Assembly (NCBI RefSeq): GCF_021729845.1
Contig: NZ_CP063397.1
Location: forward strand, 3,300,001 to 3,364,000
Direction: 5' to 3'
Origin: Rhizobium sp. SL42
GTDB taxonomy: Bacteria; Pseudomonadota; Alphaproteobacteria; Rhizobiales; Rhizobiaceae
DNA: 64,000 nucleotides
Shown here: piece after piece, positions 44,520 through 52,941 of the stretch
Layout of the letters: every line of letters begins with the position of its first letter
Position numbering within the stretch: the stretch's first letter is position 1
Notes under the pieces: generated by a model
Seen by the model: only the letters and a program-made list of their open reading frames with translations
Database searches by the model: none
What the model was told of the DNA's origin: nothing
Position numbers and translations under genes: made by a program

Positions 44520-45881
44520 ATGTTCGAGACAGCATTCGCCCTGAGTTTGACCCAGTTCGCCCGAACCTTCAGCACGCCGGAACGGCTGCAGCGCCGGCCG
44601 GCGCGCAATGCAGCGCTGGAGCCCTGGCGCATGCGCAACACCGGGCTCGACGCATTGTTCTACGACGTCAAGTCGCTGTCAGCCGAGGAGACCTTCTATA
44701 TCAGCGATGCGCTGGCCTCCGAAGGCCTGATCATGATCGTGCCACCGGCCGATCAGGGCATGCTGACAATTTGCGACAGCGTCGAGGAATACCGCCTGCG
44801 CGGCGGCCGTAACGTTCACGCGCTTGCCGTCGCCGGCATTGGCGGTTCCGCGATCGGCGCCGCCGCCTTTGCCCGCAACGTTGCCAACGCGATCGATGCA
44901 CCGGTAGCCGCCGTCGTTTCTGGCTATGGCCTTGGCGACATCGTCAACGAGGCGATCGGCGGCGCTTTCTTCTTCGGTTGGCTCGGCCACGTCCGCAGCA
45001 ATCTCGAAGTCATTGACGATCTTGTCGGCCGGCCGAAACTCGGCGCCTATGGCAAACGCGATGCGGACACAGAAAGCGTCCGCAGTACCGGATTGGACAC
45101 CGACACGGTAGCCACGTTGCTGGCCGACCCGGAATTTTCGTTCAGCCTGCTCGCCGGTCACTCGCGCGGCAATCGCGTTCTGGCCGACGCACTCCAGTCC
45201 ATGACCGAGACGGCACCGGCGCGACTGGAAACGCTTGCCAACAAGGCGCGCATCGTCACCTTTGGCGGTCGCATCAAGATGCCGGAGATCTTCACCGACG
45301 TGGTCGACGTGGTGGGCGAACTGGATTGGTTTGGCGAGATCAATTCGAGGCCGAAGATCAAGACCGACATTCGCGTTCCGCTCTGCGGCCATTCGACCAA
45401 TACAGATATCGCCGGAGCCCTGCAGGTCACGAAAGTTCTGAAAGACATCCTCGGCGCGGCTTCGCCCTCGGCTGCTGAACTGAAGGAGATCGAGCCGCAG
45501 GTGGTCGAGGCTGAGACGCAGGCGGCGCCTGCCGTACCAGACGACGAACCCGCTCCGATCGAACTTGCGCCACTGGCGTCCGCCGAGACAGCGCCGACCG
45601 TAGCACTCATGCCCGATGTGCAAGCGGACGACGACGTGCCGCACGCGCTTGCCTACGCCGAACCGCCGTTCCCGGTTGTCAGCGAAGCCGGTCCCGTACC
45701 GATGGAACCGGAAACGAGCCCGGTATTGGCAACACCAGTGATGGTAACGCCAGAGATCGTAAAGACGGAGATCGCAACGCCAGCGAAAGCCACCAACCCG
45801 GCACCGACCGCCAAACCGACGGCACCGGCAAGGATTTCATCAGCACGGACAAAATCGAAGCGCTCGCCACCGAAGCACTGA
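44520..45881 (+). CDS. Alpha/beta-hydrolase-like protein with Pro/Ala-rich tail
   Basis: 453-residue protein. Around residue 215 it has FSFSLLAGHSRGNRVLADAL, a GxSxG nucleophile elbow like lipases. A hydrophobic glycine-rich region (about 102-157, LAVAGIGGSAIGAAAFARNVANAI ... AIGGAFFFGWLGH) precedes it. The last 120 residues are a low-complexity P/A/E/T tail ending in basic KSKRSPPKH. No signal peptide. I prefer the ATG at 44520 (GGGAG six bases before and a promoter at 44464), but 44439 is possible. I do not recognise a named family; some rhizobial homologs may be polyhydroxyalkanoate- or lipid-related, which is a guess. Confidence 0.65.
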   Translation: MFETAFALSLTQFARTFSTPERLQRRPARNAALEPWRMRNTGLDALFYDVKSLSAEETFYISDALASEGLIMIVPPADQGMLTICDSVEEYRLRGGRNVHALAVAGIGGSAIGAAAFARNVANAIDAPVAAVVSGYGLGDIVNEAIGGAFFFGWLGHVRSNLEVIDDLVGRPKLGAYGKRDADTESVRSTGLDTDTVATLLADPEFSFSLLAGHSRGNRVLADALQSMTETAPARLETLANKARIVTFGGRIKMPEIFTDVVDVVGELDWFGEINSRPKIKTDIRVPLCGHSTNTDIAGALQVTKVLKDILGAASPSAAELKEIEPQVVEAETQAAPAVPDDEPAPIELAPLASAETAPTVALMPDVQADDDVPHALAYAEPPFPVVSEAGPVPMEPETSPVLATPVMVTPEIVKTEIATPAKATNPAPTAKPTAPARISSARTKSKRSPPKH

Positions 45882-45895
45882 GACCATCATCGCAT

Positions 45896-45923
45896 CAACA
45901 GCCCGCCGTACAGCGGGCTGTTG
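45896..45923. terminator. Hairpin between the hydrolase-like gene and flagellin
   Basis: Perfect 11-bp stem CAACAGCCCGC / GCGGGCTGTTG with loop CGTACA, between convergent genes. T-tracts are poor on both sides. Confidence 0.65.
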
Positions 45924-45944
45924 TCGTCTCAGGTCCTTGCGAGG

Positions 45945-46907
45945 TCAGAGAAACAGCTTCAGCGAATTCCCCATGGAATTGTTGGCAATGTTGAGCGAGG
46001 TTGTTTGAAGCTGCTGAGCCGCCAACTGCGCCGCCAGCAACACAGACTGCTCATTCAGGTCCGCATCGACCAGACGACCGATCCCGCTCTGCGTGACATC
46101 CTGTAGATCCTGCATGAAATCCATGTTGGCGGAAACGCGATTGCGCGTTGTGCCGATCTCGGCGCCCGCGCTGACCATATCGGCCATGACCCGGTTCAGC
46201 GTGGAGACCATGCCCTCCAGCTCCGCAAAACTCGTCTGGCTATCGAGCCTGATTTCTTTCGAGGTCGCAGCATTGGGCACGACTGAATTCGCATCCAGCA
46301 GATGATAGTCGTAGAGAGCACCGGATCTAGTCATGCCGGAATAGGAACGGGTCAGCGTTCCATCGGCGGCATTCTCGCCAGAGATCAGCGTTGATTTTGC
46401 GGTATCGAAGTCGATCATGTTGATCGACAGGTCTCCCTGGCCGCCGGTGCCCGTCACCGATGCCACCATGGAGGAAACCTTAGGCTGAGCCCCCGCCTCC
46501 ACCTTCAGCCAGTTCTGGCCGTTGAAGGCACTGCTTTCGACAACCGTGGTCAACTGGTCCTTCAACTGGCTGATTTCGGAATTGATTGCTTGCTTGTTCG
46601 ATCCGACGGCGGTGGCGAGCACCAGCTTCGACTGGATCTGCGCGACAAGACTGGTGGCTTCACTGATACCGACGGCTGCCGTATCCGTCAGGGCGGCCGC
46701 CAGACCGTTCGCGTCCTCGACGCTAGACATCGAGAGGCTGCTCGCCTTCATCGTCGTGGCGATGGACCAATATGCGGCATTGTCTGCCGCCTCCCCGACT
46801 TCCCGCCCGTTCGCCGCCTGACGTTGCGTGCGCTCAAGCGCGGATGTCGAACCAGTCAACATCGCAAGCGCACTTGCGGATGTGGAATTGAAGGATACCG
46901 AAGTCAT
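45945..46907 (-). CDS. Flagellin, isolated copy
   Basis: 320-residue flagellin. The N-terminal D0/D1 region shows ERTQRQAANGREVGEAADNAAYWSIATTMKASSLSMSSVEDANGLAAAL, where GxEVGxAADNAAYWSIATTM is the rhizobial flagellin hallmark. The C-terminal D0 reads LLAAQLAAQQLQTTSLNIANNSMGNSLKLFL. The first 20 residues (MTSVSFNSTSASALAMLTGS) are divergent from common Fla proteins. No other flagellar gene lies nearby. It may be a minor filament subunit or a specialised one. Three small palindromes lie upstream. Confidence 0.92.
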   Translation of the reverse strand: MTSVSFNSTSASALAMLTGSTSALERTQRQAANGREVGEAADNAAYWSIATTMKASSLSMSSVEDANGLAAALTDTAAVGISEATSLVAQIQSKLVLATAVGSNKQAINSEISQLKDQLTTVVESSAFNGQNWLKVEAGAQPKVSSMVASVTGTGGQGDLSINMIDFDTAKSTLISGENAADGTLTRSYSGMTRSGALYDYHLLDANSVVPNAATSKEIRLDSQTSFAELEGMVSTLNRVMADMVSAGAEIGTTRNRVSANMDFMQDLQDVTQSGIGRLVDADLNEQSVLLAAQLAAQQLQTTSLNIANNSMGNSLKLFL

Positions 46908-46946
46908 CGAGAAACCTTGTGTCGCATATCATGTCGAACCGGGCCG

Positions 46947-47036
46947 CGTGCATCATGCACGGCCGTCCTCACGACACAGGATGCCAACAAGGGCTTGTTG
47001 TTCGATTGAGCCAATCATTAGAATTCGAGCGAATTC
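46947..47036. repeat. Three small palindromes upstream of flagellin
   Basis: CGTGCAT-C-ATGCACG (46947-46961), CAACAAG-GG-CTTGTTG (46985-47000) and GAATTCG-AG-CGAATTC (47021-47036) each have perfect 7-bp arms. Their centres are about 38 and 36 bp apart. They lie in the flagellin promoter region and may be regulatory. Confidence 0.45.
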
Positions 47037-47058
47037 TCAAATTCCGCGCAGCATGCCG

Positions 47059-47319
47059 CTAATCGGCAGATGGCAGCCGGCGCATGGTGAACTCGATCTG
47101 GTCGCCGTCGAGCTGGCGCCAGCTTTCCACTTCGGTCCAGTAGGCAGCCTTGGGGAAGGCATCGAACCATTCGCGCGCCTTGGCGCGGGCTTCGTCACGG
47201 GTGAGGCAAAAGGTCTCGCGGACGAAATGTCCGCTCCTGCCACCAGAAACCACGGAACGATGGTCGGCGATGCGTTTTTTCAGGCCGTTAAACGGTGGCG
47301 GACCGGGTATTCTCGTCAT
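47059..47319 (-). CDS. Small conserved protein of unknown function
   Basis: 86-residue soluble protein beginning MTRIPGPPPFNGLKKRIADHRSVVSGG, with VRETFCLTRDEARAKAREWFDAFPKAAYWTEVESWRQLDGDQIEFTMRRLPSAD. Mostly helical with two W-containing stretches. I do not recognise a family. The ATG at 47319 has GAGG six bases upstream. It lies between the flagellin gene and the divergent hemF. Confidence 0.65.
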   Translation of the reverse strand: MTRIPGPPPFNGLKKRIADHRSVVSGGRSGHFVRETFCLTRDEARAKAREWFDAFPKAAYWTEVESWRQLDGDQIEFTMRRLPSAD

Positions 47320-47456
47320 GACATACCTCGCATGACATGACATTAGTGCGCCACAGGGCGATTGGCGAGTCGATTTTCCGGGGACGGTTCCGCATCAATA
47401 TGGTCGGTCCTATCTGGAACTGCTAATCGACGCATGAGCACGCAACGAGGAAAATC

Positions 47457-48371
47457 ATGGAGCGACCGGACCTGCCGAAAGGCCTTCCAGCCGACATCGA
47501 GGACAAAAAGATTGTGGCCCGCGCCTGGTTCGAAAGCCTGCGCGATACGATCTGTTCGTCCTTCGAGGCGATTGAAGACGAGTTGGCCGGTCCGCTATCC
47601 GATAGAAAGCCTGGCCGCTTTGCGCCCAAGGACTGGCTGCGCGAAAATGGCGAGGGCGGCGGTGGCCGCATGTCGATGATGGAAGGCCGTGTCTTCGAGA
47701 AGGTCGGCGTCCACACATCCACCGTCCATGGCGAGTTCTCGCCCGAGTTCCGCAAGCAGATGCCAGGCGCAGAAGAGGATCCGCGGTTCTGGGCCTCCGG
47801 GATTTCGTTGATTGCCCACCCGGTCAATCCGAATGTGCCGGCGGTGCACATGAATACCCGGATGGTTGTGACCTCCAGCCAATGGTTCGGCGGCGGTGCC
47901 GACCTGACGCCGGTGCTTGACCGTCGACGCACGCAGGAAGACCCGGACACCCGCCTCTTCCACCGGGCGATGGAAATCGCCTGCCATCGCCACTCCGATA
48001 TTGCCGACTATGAAGCCTACAAGGCGTGGTGTGACGAATACTTTTTCCTCAAGCATCGCAACGAACCACGCGGCGTCGGCGGCATCTTCTTCGACTGGCT
48101 CTATCCGCAGGACCAAAAGGGCGGCTGGGATGCGAACTTCGCCTTTGTCCAAGATGTCGGCCGCGCCTTCAACCTTGTCTACCCCAAGATCGTCCGCGGC
48201 AATTTCAATACGCCTTGGACGGAAGAGGACCGCGACGAGCAGCTGATCCGCAGGGGACGTTACGTGGAGTTCAACCTGCTCCACGATCGCGGCACGATCT
48301 TCGGCCTGAAAACCGGCGGCAATGTCGAATCGATTCTTTCGTCCATGCCACCGGTGGTCCGCTGGCCATAG
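47457..48371 (+). CDS. hemF: Oxygen-dependent coproporphyrinogen III oxidase
   Basis: 304-residue enzyme that uses O2 to convert coproporphyrinogen III to protoporphyrinogen IX in haem synthesis. Characteristic segments are [74 protein letters not shown] and [38 protein letters not shown]. Length is standard. Haem feeds the cytochrome bc1 genes at 32.4-35.2 kb. A perfect hairpin with DnaA-box-like arms lies 30 bases after the stop. Confidence 0.97.
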   Translation: MERPDLPKGLPADIEDKKIVARAWFESLRDTICSSFEAIEDELAGPLSDRKPGRFAPKDWLRENGEGGGGRMSMMEGRVFEKVGVHTSTVHGEFSPEFRKQMPGAEEDPRFWASGISLIAHPVNPNVPAVHMNTRMVVTSSQWFGGGADLTPVLDRRRTQEDPDTRLFHRAMEIACHRHSDIADYEAYKAWCDEYFFLKHRNEPRGVGGIFFDWLYPQDQKGGWDANFAFVQDVGRAFNLVYPKIVRGNFNTPWTEEDRDEQLIRRGRYVEFNLLHDRGTIFGLKTGGNVESILSSMPPVVRWP

Positions 48372-48401
48372 CAAGAACGCAATGGCAAGCCCGGATACAG
48401 G

Positions 48402-48434
48402 TTATCCACTGCTCCTGTCGGCAGCAGTGGATAA
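48402..48434. repeat. 12-bp inverted repeat with DnaA-box-like arms
   Basis: TTATCCACTGCT (48402-48413) and AGCAGTGGATAA (48423-48434) are perfect complements around a 9-base loop. Each arm begins with TTATCCAC, the core of a DnaA box. Located 30 bases after hemF; no T-run, so a simple terminator role is doubtful. Confidence 0.6.
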
Positions 48435-48555
48435 AGAATATGCTAAAATAACGGAAGCTTAGCGCAAGCACCGCGAATGCTTGACGGAAATCATTGCATT
48501 CAACCGCATCCTTGCTCATTCTGCGGCCTCACGCAGTTTCGAGGAGGAGAATGCG

Positions 48556-48831
48556 ATGGCCCAGTCAGGTACTGCAACCATTCCCGCAGTGAGTGAAACC
48601 GCCGCCCGTGCAATTGACGCGCCCGAGTTGATCGACCGCCTGGCGGAACGCCTGCGAGCATCAAGCGATGTCGATCTTCCACATTCCTATTTCGTCGAAC
48701 AGGTCCGACTTGGTCTGGGCGGCATCGATCTGGCGGATCAGATGATCGCCAACGATATCGAGAGTGCCGGTCGCAAGCAGCAGAAAACTGCTGCGCAATC
48801 GGTTTTTCATGCCTGGGCGATGCCCGACTGA
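48556..48831 (+). CDS. Small conserved protein of unknown function
   Basis: 91-residue soluble protein (MAQSGTATIPAVSETAARAIDAPELIDRLAERLRASSDVDLPHSYFVEQVRLGLGGIDLADQMIANDIESAGRKQQKTAAQSVFHAWAMPD). Predicted mainly helical. No family recognised. Start is ATG 48556 with GAGGAGGAG upstream. TTGACG at 48481-48486 with a weak -10 about 17 bases on may be its promoter. A strong terminator follows. Confidence 0.7.
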   Translation: MAQSGTATIPAVSETAARAIDAPELIDRLAERLRASSDVDLPHSYFVEQVRLGLGGIDLADQMIANDIESAGRKQQKTAAQSVFHAWAMPD

Positions 48832-48891
48832 CACAGCGGCACAACCTGCACACAGAAAATAACGGACGATCCACCAACCACCGCCTGCATC

Positions 48892-48920
48892 CCGCCCGTG
48901 CTCGACACGGGCGGCTTTTT
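48892..48920 (+). terminator. Rho-independent terminator of the small gene
   Basis: Perfect 9-bp stem CCGCCCGTG / CACGGGCGG with loop CTCGA, followed by CTTTTTA on +. Confidence 0.85.
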
Positions 48921-49018
48921 ATCATCTGGCATGAACAAACGACCGGCTTGGTCGTTACACCTCAATTGGCTGGAATCATCGGGCTGAGGCGCCCTGGCCA
49001 AAAACGGAGGAGGCAACC

Positions 49019-49207
49019 ATGAAAAGCTTTGAGTGTGGAACCCTGGTCCCGGGCTGCAATTGGCATACCCGGGCAGAAGAAGACGCTGAAGTGGTGCGCC
49101 GTGCCGTCGAGCACCTGCGCGCAGCACATGGCGAGGACGTCATACGTCCCGCCATGATCGACAACATCAAGGCACGCATCCGCGCGGAACATAAGGTCGA
49201 CAGCTGA
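49019..49207 (+). CDS. DUF1059 small protein
   Basis: 62-residue protein of the DUF1059 family: MKSFECGTLVPGCNWHTRAEEDAEVVRRAVEHLRAAHGEDVIRPAMIDNIKARIRAEHKVDS. The family is defined by a Cys pair and His (ECGTLVPGCNWH), suggesting metal binding. Function unknown. GGAGGAGG lies just upstream of the ATG. It is a single-gene unit converging on cca. Confidence 0.85.
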   Translation: MKSFECGTLVPGCNWHTRAEEDAEVVRRAVEHLRAAHGEDVIRPAMIDNIKARIRAEHKVDS

Positions 49208-49234
49208 GAGAATGATATGCTGGGCCGACGGAAC

Positions 49235-49253
49235 GCTGACCGGGAGGGTCAGC
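49235..49253. terminator. Hairpin between DUF1059 gene and cca
   Basis: 7-bp stem GCTGACC / GGTCAGC with loop GGGAG; the right arm overlaps the cca stop codon. On + it is followed by CTTTCG. Weak bidirectional terminator. Confidence 0.45.
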
Positions 49254-50505
49254 CTTTCGTAAGCTCGGCTATGCGGGCAAGCAGTTTTTCGCGGTCCAGG
49301 GTGAAGTTGGAAGCAATCCAACCGGCCTCGACTTTGGCGAGGATCTCACCGACAGCTGGACCGGGGGGAACCTGCGCTGCAAGTACGTCGCTGCCCTTCA
49401 CCGGCAGGACGGGTCTCGAAAAGCGCTCGGCGCGCTGCAGGAGCGCCGAGAGGCGTCCGGTTCGCGCCATCGCTTTTGCATCGCCATCGGCCTGCATGCG
49501 AGCCGCTGCTAGTTCAAGCTTCAGCATGGCGATCATGCCTTCCTTGCCGAAATGGTAGAGGTCTCGATCAAAAGCCACATCGGTCGTCGTCTCCGACGGT
49601 TTCGGCGCCTTGGCGAAACGCTCCAGAACCTGAGCCTCCGCGTTGGATAGCTTCAGCCGCTCTGCCATGGATGCGATCCGCGCTGCATCCTTCGGCACGA
49701 TCGCAGACAGGCGCAGCAGCGGATCGATTGTCCAGCCCAATGCCTGCTCGGCGGCAATCAGACCGGGAATGGCGTCGATGCCCCATTTTTCCGTTTCCGG
49801 CAGGATCTCCCCCAATACCCCAGACTGGCGCATCCACAAAAGCGCCCTGCCCGGATCCCGCGCCGAAAGCAGCTTCTTCGTCTCGCTCCAGACCCGCTCG
49901 GCCGACAACGTCTTCAGTTTGTCGCGCGCCCTGGCGCAGGCTTTCAGCCCCGCCGCATCGGGACGGCCATGGCCGTAATAGGCAAAGAAGCGGAAGAACC
50001 GCAGCACGCGCAGATAGTCTTCCGCGATCCGCTGCTCTGCGTCGCCAATGAAGCGGACTGTGCGCGTCTCGATATCGGCAAGCCCGCCGACCAGGTCGAT
50101 GACCTGCCCGTCCGCCCCTGCATAGAGCCCGTTGATCGTCAGGTCGCGGCGCTCGGCATCTTCCTGCCAGTCGGCTCCGAAGGCGACCTGCGCCCGCCGT
50201 CCGTCCGTCTCGACGTCCCGCCGCAGCGTCGTCACCTCGTAGCCCTTGCCGTCGATGACCAGTGTCACCGTCCCATGCTCGATGCCCGTCGGAACAGCCT
50301 TGATGCCCGCGGCATTGGCGCGAGCAACCACCTCTTCCGGCTGAAGCGTCGTCGCCAGATCGATATCGCTGACCGGCAGTCCGAGCAGGCCGTTGCGCAC
50401 GGCTCCGCCTGCAACCCGAACCTCGCCGCCATCGGCATTCAGCAAACCGAACAGCCGCCCGAGCGCCGGTGTCCGGAACCAGTCCTGCTGTGAAAGATCG
50501 GTCAT
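49249..50505 (-). CDS. cca: CCA tRNA nucleotidyltransferase
   Basis: 418-residue class II nucleotidyltransferase adding or repairing the 3' CCA of tRNA. The head domain shows VRVAGGAVRNGLLGLPVSDIDLATTL with the catalytic DxD, EVTTLRRDVETDGR and RDLTINGLYAGADGQVIDLVGGLADIETRTVRFIG, then EDYLRVLRFFRFFAYYG. No HD domain is visible. The ATG overlaps the NUDIX stop by four bases, so it is cotranscribed with the two genes upstream. Confidence 0.95.
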   Translation of the reverse strand: MTDLSQQDWFRTPALGRLFGLLNADGGEVRVAGGAVRNGLLGLPVSDIDLATTLQPEEVVARANAAGIKAVPTGIEHGTVTLVIDGKGYEVTTLRRDVETDGRRAQVAFGADWQEDAERRDLTINGLYAGADGQVIDLVGGLADIETRTVRFIGDAEQRIAEDYLRVLRFFRFFAYYGHGRPDAAGLKACARARDKLKTLSAERVWSETKKLLSARDPGRALLWMRQSGVLGEILPETEKWGIDAIPGLIAAEQALGWTIDPLLRLSAIVPKDAARIASMAERLKLSNAEAQVLERFAKAPKPSETTTDVAFDRDLYHFGKEGMIAMLKLELAAARMQADGDAKAMARTGRLSALLQRAERFSRPVLPVKGSDVLAAQVPPGPAVGEILAKVEAGWIASNFTLDREKLLARIAELTKG

Positions 50506-51134
50506 GCATAAAGCCTTTCGTATAGCGTCCGGATGATACCGGCGGTAATGCCCCAGATCTGGCGTTCGCCATAGGGCATCACGTAAAAATGGCGGACGGC
50601 GCCCTGCCAGACCCGGCTGTCTTGGCGATGATTTTGCGGGTTCATCAGGAACGACAACGGCACTTCGAAAACGCTGTCGACTTCCGCGGGATTGGGGGTA
50701 ATCGTGAAGCCGGGCTGCACCACCGCCAACACCGGCACGATGCGAAATCCGGTGCCGGCCAGATATTGCGGCAGCCGACCGACGGTTTCGACATAACGCG
50801 GCTCGAGCCCGATCTCCTCATGCGCCTCGCGAACCGCCGCCTGTTCCGGGGAAATGTCGGTCTCGTCGATACCGCCACCTGGAAAAGCGATCTGTCCGGC
50901 ATGCTTGCGCAGCTTCGTCGTGCGTTTTGTCAGGATCAGCCGCGCCTCGTCACCATCGTCGATGATCGGCACCAGGACCGCGGCATCCTTGAGCTTCAGG
51001 CTTTCGATCTCGATGACGCTGGCAAGGTTCAGCACATGGTCGCCGTGATCGCGCCATGCCTGATCGACCGGCCCGCCGGCCTGGTTCAGCGCCCGGCGGC
51101 GGAAATCCGCGGCCGAAAATTCGAACCCGTTCAT
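50502..51134 (-). CDS. CoA-pyrophosphatase-type NUDIX hydrolase
   Basis: 210-residue NUDIX enzyme of the NudL/CoAse type. The NUDIX box is GGGIDETDISPEQAAVREAHEEIGL (about 97-121), with the upstream UPF0035 region RTTKLRKHAGQIAFPGG. These enzymes cleave CoA and acyl-CoA to adenosine-3',5'-bisphosphate and phosphopantetheine. It overlaps both neighbours by four bases (cca and the DUF1285 gene). Confidence 0.88.
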   Translation of the reverse strand: MNGFEFSAADFRRRALNQAGGPVDQAWRDHGDHVLNLASVIEIESLKLKDAAVLVPIIDDGDEARLILTKRTTKLRKHAGQIAFPGGGIDETDISPEQAAVREAHEEIGLEPRYVETVGRLPQYLAGTGFRIVPVLAVVQPGFTITPNPAEVDSVFEVPLSFLMNPQNHRQDSRVWQGAVRHFYVMPYGERQIWGITAGIIRTLYERLYA

Positions 51135-51754
51135 CGCGACAACCGTTCGAGTTCATCCGCCGGCATCACCGGAAAGACAGCCCCACCGGAGCAGATCACG
51201 AACATCGCGCGTCCATCGATTTCGCGCACTTCGCCCATTTCCACCAGCTCATACATCACCGCGCGCGACACCAGGGCTTCGAGCCTCCCTCGGACATGCA
51301 GGTAAGGTTTCAATTCGTGGTTCTCGCCATGGATCACGAACCGCAACGGCTGTTCGACCCCAGCTTCGACAACATCGCCGACATTGGTGCGAAACGTCAG
51401 CACCTGCGCACCGTCGTTTTCGGTGACACTCATCTCTACGGCGACAAAATGTGCGTCCTGGATGCGGATCCCAACTTTTTCCACAGGCGTGACAAGATAG
51501 GTTTTCCCATCCTCGTCCTTACGCAGAACCGTGGAAAACAGCCGCACAAGAGGCGCCCTGCCGATCGGTGTGCCCATGTAGTACCAGGTCCCATCGGCGC
51601 GGATTTCCATATCGAGATCGCCGCAAAACGGCGGTTCCCAACGTTCGACCGGCGGCAAAGCGTCTTTCCCGCCCTCGGTTTGCGCCGCCGCGCGCGAAAT
51701 CAGCGCAGCCAAGCCCGCCGCATCCGTCGTCGCATTCAGCGTTTCGCTTGCCAT
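51131..51754 (-). CDS. DUF1285 protein
   Basis: 207-residue cytoplasmic protein of the DUF1285 family. Recognisable parts: PPVERWEPPFCGDLDMEIRADGTWYYMGTPIGRAPLVRLFSTVLRKDEDGKTYLVTPVEKVGIRIQDAHFVAVEM, with a C-terminal half NELKPYLHVRGRLEALVSRAVMYELVEMGEV. A structure of a related protein shows two similar beta-rich lobes, but activity is unknown. It leads the DUF1285-NUDIX-cca operon and diverges from the MoxR gene. Confidence 0.85.
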   Translation of the reverse strand: MASETLNATTDAAGLAALISRAAAQTEGGKDALPPVERWEPPFCGDLDMEIRADGTWYYMGTPIGRAPLVRLFSTVLRKDEDGKTYLVTPVEKVGIRIQDAHFVAVEMSVTENDGAQVLTFRTNVGDVVEAGVEQPLRFVIHGENHELKPYLHVRGRLEALVSRAVMYELVEMGEVREIDGRAMFVICSGGAVFPVMPADELERLSR

Positions 51755-51912
51755 AATCGCGTCCCGGTTTCGTCTCTAAGCTATCACAGTCACGAGATAG
51801 TCATTCGGAACGTGCTTGTCAGCCGCTTGTTCGCTAATAAGTTAGTTTCAGACGCTGCGGATCGCGTTCGCACCCGATTCGCCGGAATAGGCCGAACCAA
51901 TTGGAGCTAACC

Positions 51913-52926
51913 ATGGGCATGATGCCAAATCCGGATGCCGCACTGGACGACAAGGCGATGGTCGAAGCCGCCGAAAGGGCGCTTGCCGACATCGCCAATA
52001 TCCGCGCCGAAGTCGGCAAGGTCATCTTCGGCCAGGAAAAGGTTGTCGAGAATACGCTCCTCGCCATCCTGTCCGGCGGCCATGCCCTGCTCGTCGGTGT
52101 GCCGGGCCTCGCAAAGACAAAGCTGGTCAATACGCTCGGCACCGTTCTTGGCCTCAACGGCAACCGCATCCAGTTCACCCCCGACCTGATGCCCTCCGAC
52201 ATCCTCGGCACGGAAGTCATGGACCAGGACGAGAACGGCCGTCGCTCCTTCCGCTTCGTCAAGGGACCGGTATTCGCCCAGTTGCTGATGGCAGACGAGA
52301 TCAATCGCGCCAGCCCGCGCACCCAGTCGGCCCTGCTGCAGTCGATGCAGGAATATCACGTGACCATTGCCGGCCAGGAATATCCGCTGCCGGCGCCCTT
52401 CCACGTTCTGGCCACCCAGAATCCGCTGGAGCAGGAGGGTACCTATCCCCTACCGGAAGCTCAGCTCGACCGCTTCCTCCTGCAGGTCGATGTCCTCTAT
52501 CCGGAGCTTGCCGCCGAGCGTCAGATCCTGCTGGAGACTACAGGCGTCAGCGAAAACCGCGCCGCCAGCGTCGTCGATAGCGCGCGACTGCTGGAAATCC
52601 AGAAGCTCATCCGCCAGATGCCGGTGTCCGATACTGTCGTCGATGCCATCCTGTCCCTGGTGCGCTCAGCTCGCCCGGGCCACGGCAATACGGAAACCGA
52701 CAAGAACGTTGCCTGGGGGCCGGGTCCGCGCGCCGGCCAGTCCTTGATGCTCTGCGCCCGCGCCCGCGCCCTCTATGAAGGCCGCCTCGCCCCGTCCATC
52801 GATGACGTACATGCGCTGGCGGAGCCGGTGCTCGAACACCGCATGGCGTTGACATTCGCCGCCCGCGCCGAGGGCATGACGGTGCGCGACGTGATCGACG
52901 GCCTCGTCAAAAGCCTTCGGGCATAA
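51913..52926 (+). CDS. MoxR-family AAA+ ATPase
   Basis: 337-residue AAA+ chaperone-like ATPase. Walker A is GGHALLVGVPGLAKTKLVNTLG, Walker B LLMADEINRASPRTQSALLQSMQE, sensor 1 FHVLATQNPLEQEGTYPLPEAQLDRF, and an arginine finger region follows. MoxR ATPases remodel partner protein complexes with vWA proteins. It leads the operon MoxR-DUF58-DUF4159-membrane protein. I chose the ATG at 51913 with GGAG seven bases upstream. Confidence 0.93.
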   Translation: MGMMPNPDAALDDKAMVEAAERALADIANIRAEVGKVIFGQEKVVENTLLAILSGGHALLVGVPGLAKTKLVNTLGTVLGLNGNRIQFTPDLMPSDILGTEVMDQDENGRRSFRFVKGPVFAQLLMADEINRASPRTQSALLQSMQEYHVTIAGQEYPLPAPFHVLATQNPLEQEGTYPLPEAQLDRFLLQVDVLYPELAAERQILLETTGVSENRAASVVDSARLLEIQKLIRQMPVSDTVVDAILSLVRSARPGHGNTETDKNVAWGPGPRAGQSLMLCARARALYEGRLAPSIDDVHALAEPVLEHRMALTFAARAEGMTVRDVIDGLVKSLRA

Positions 52927-52941
52927 GGAGGCATCGCCAAG

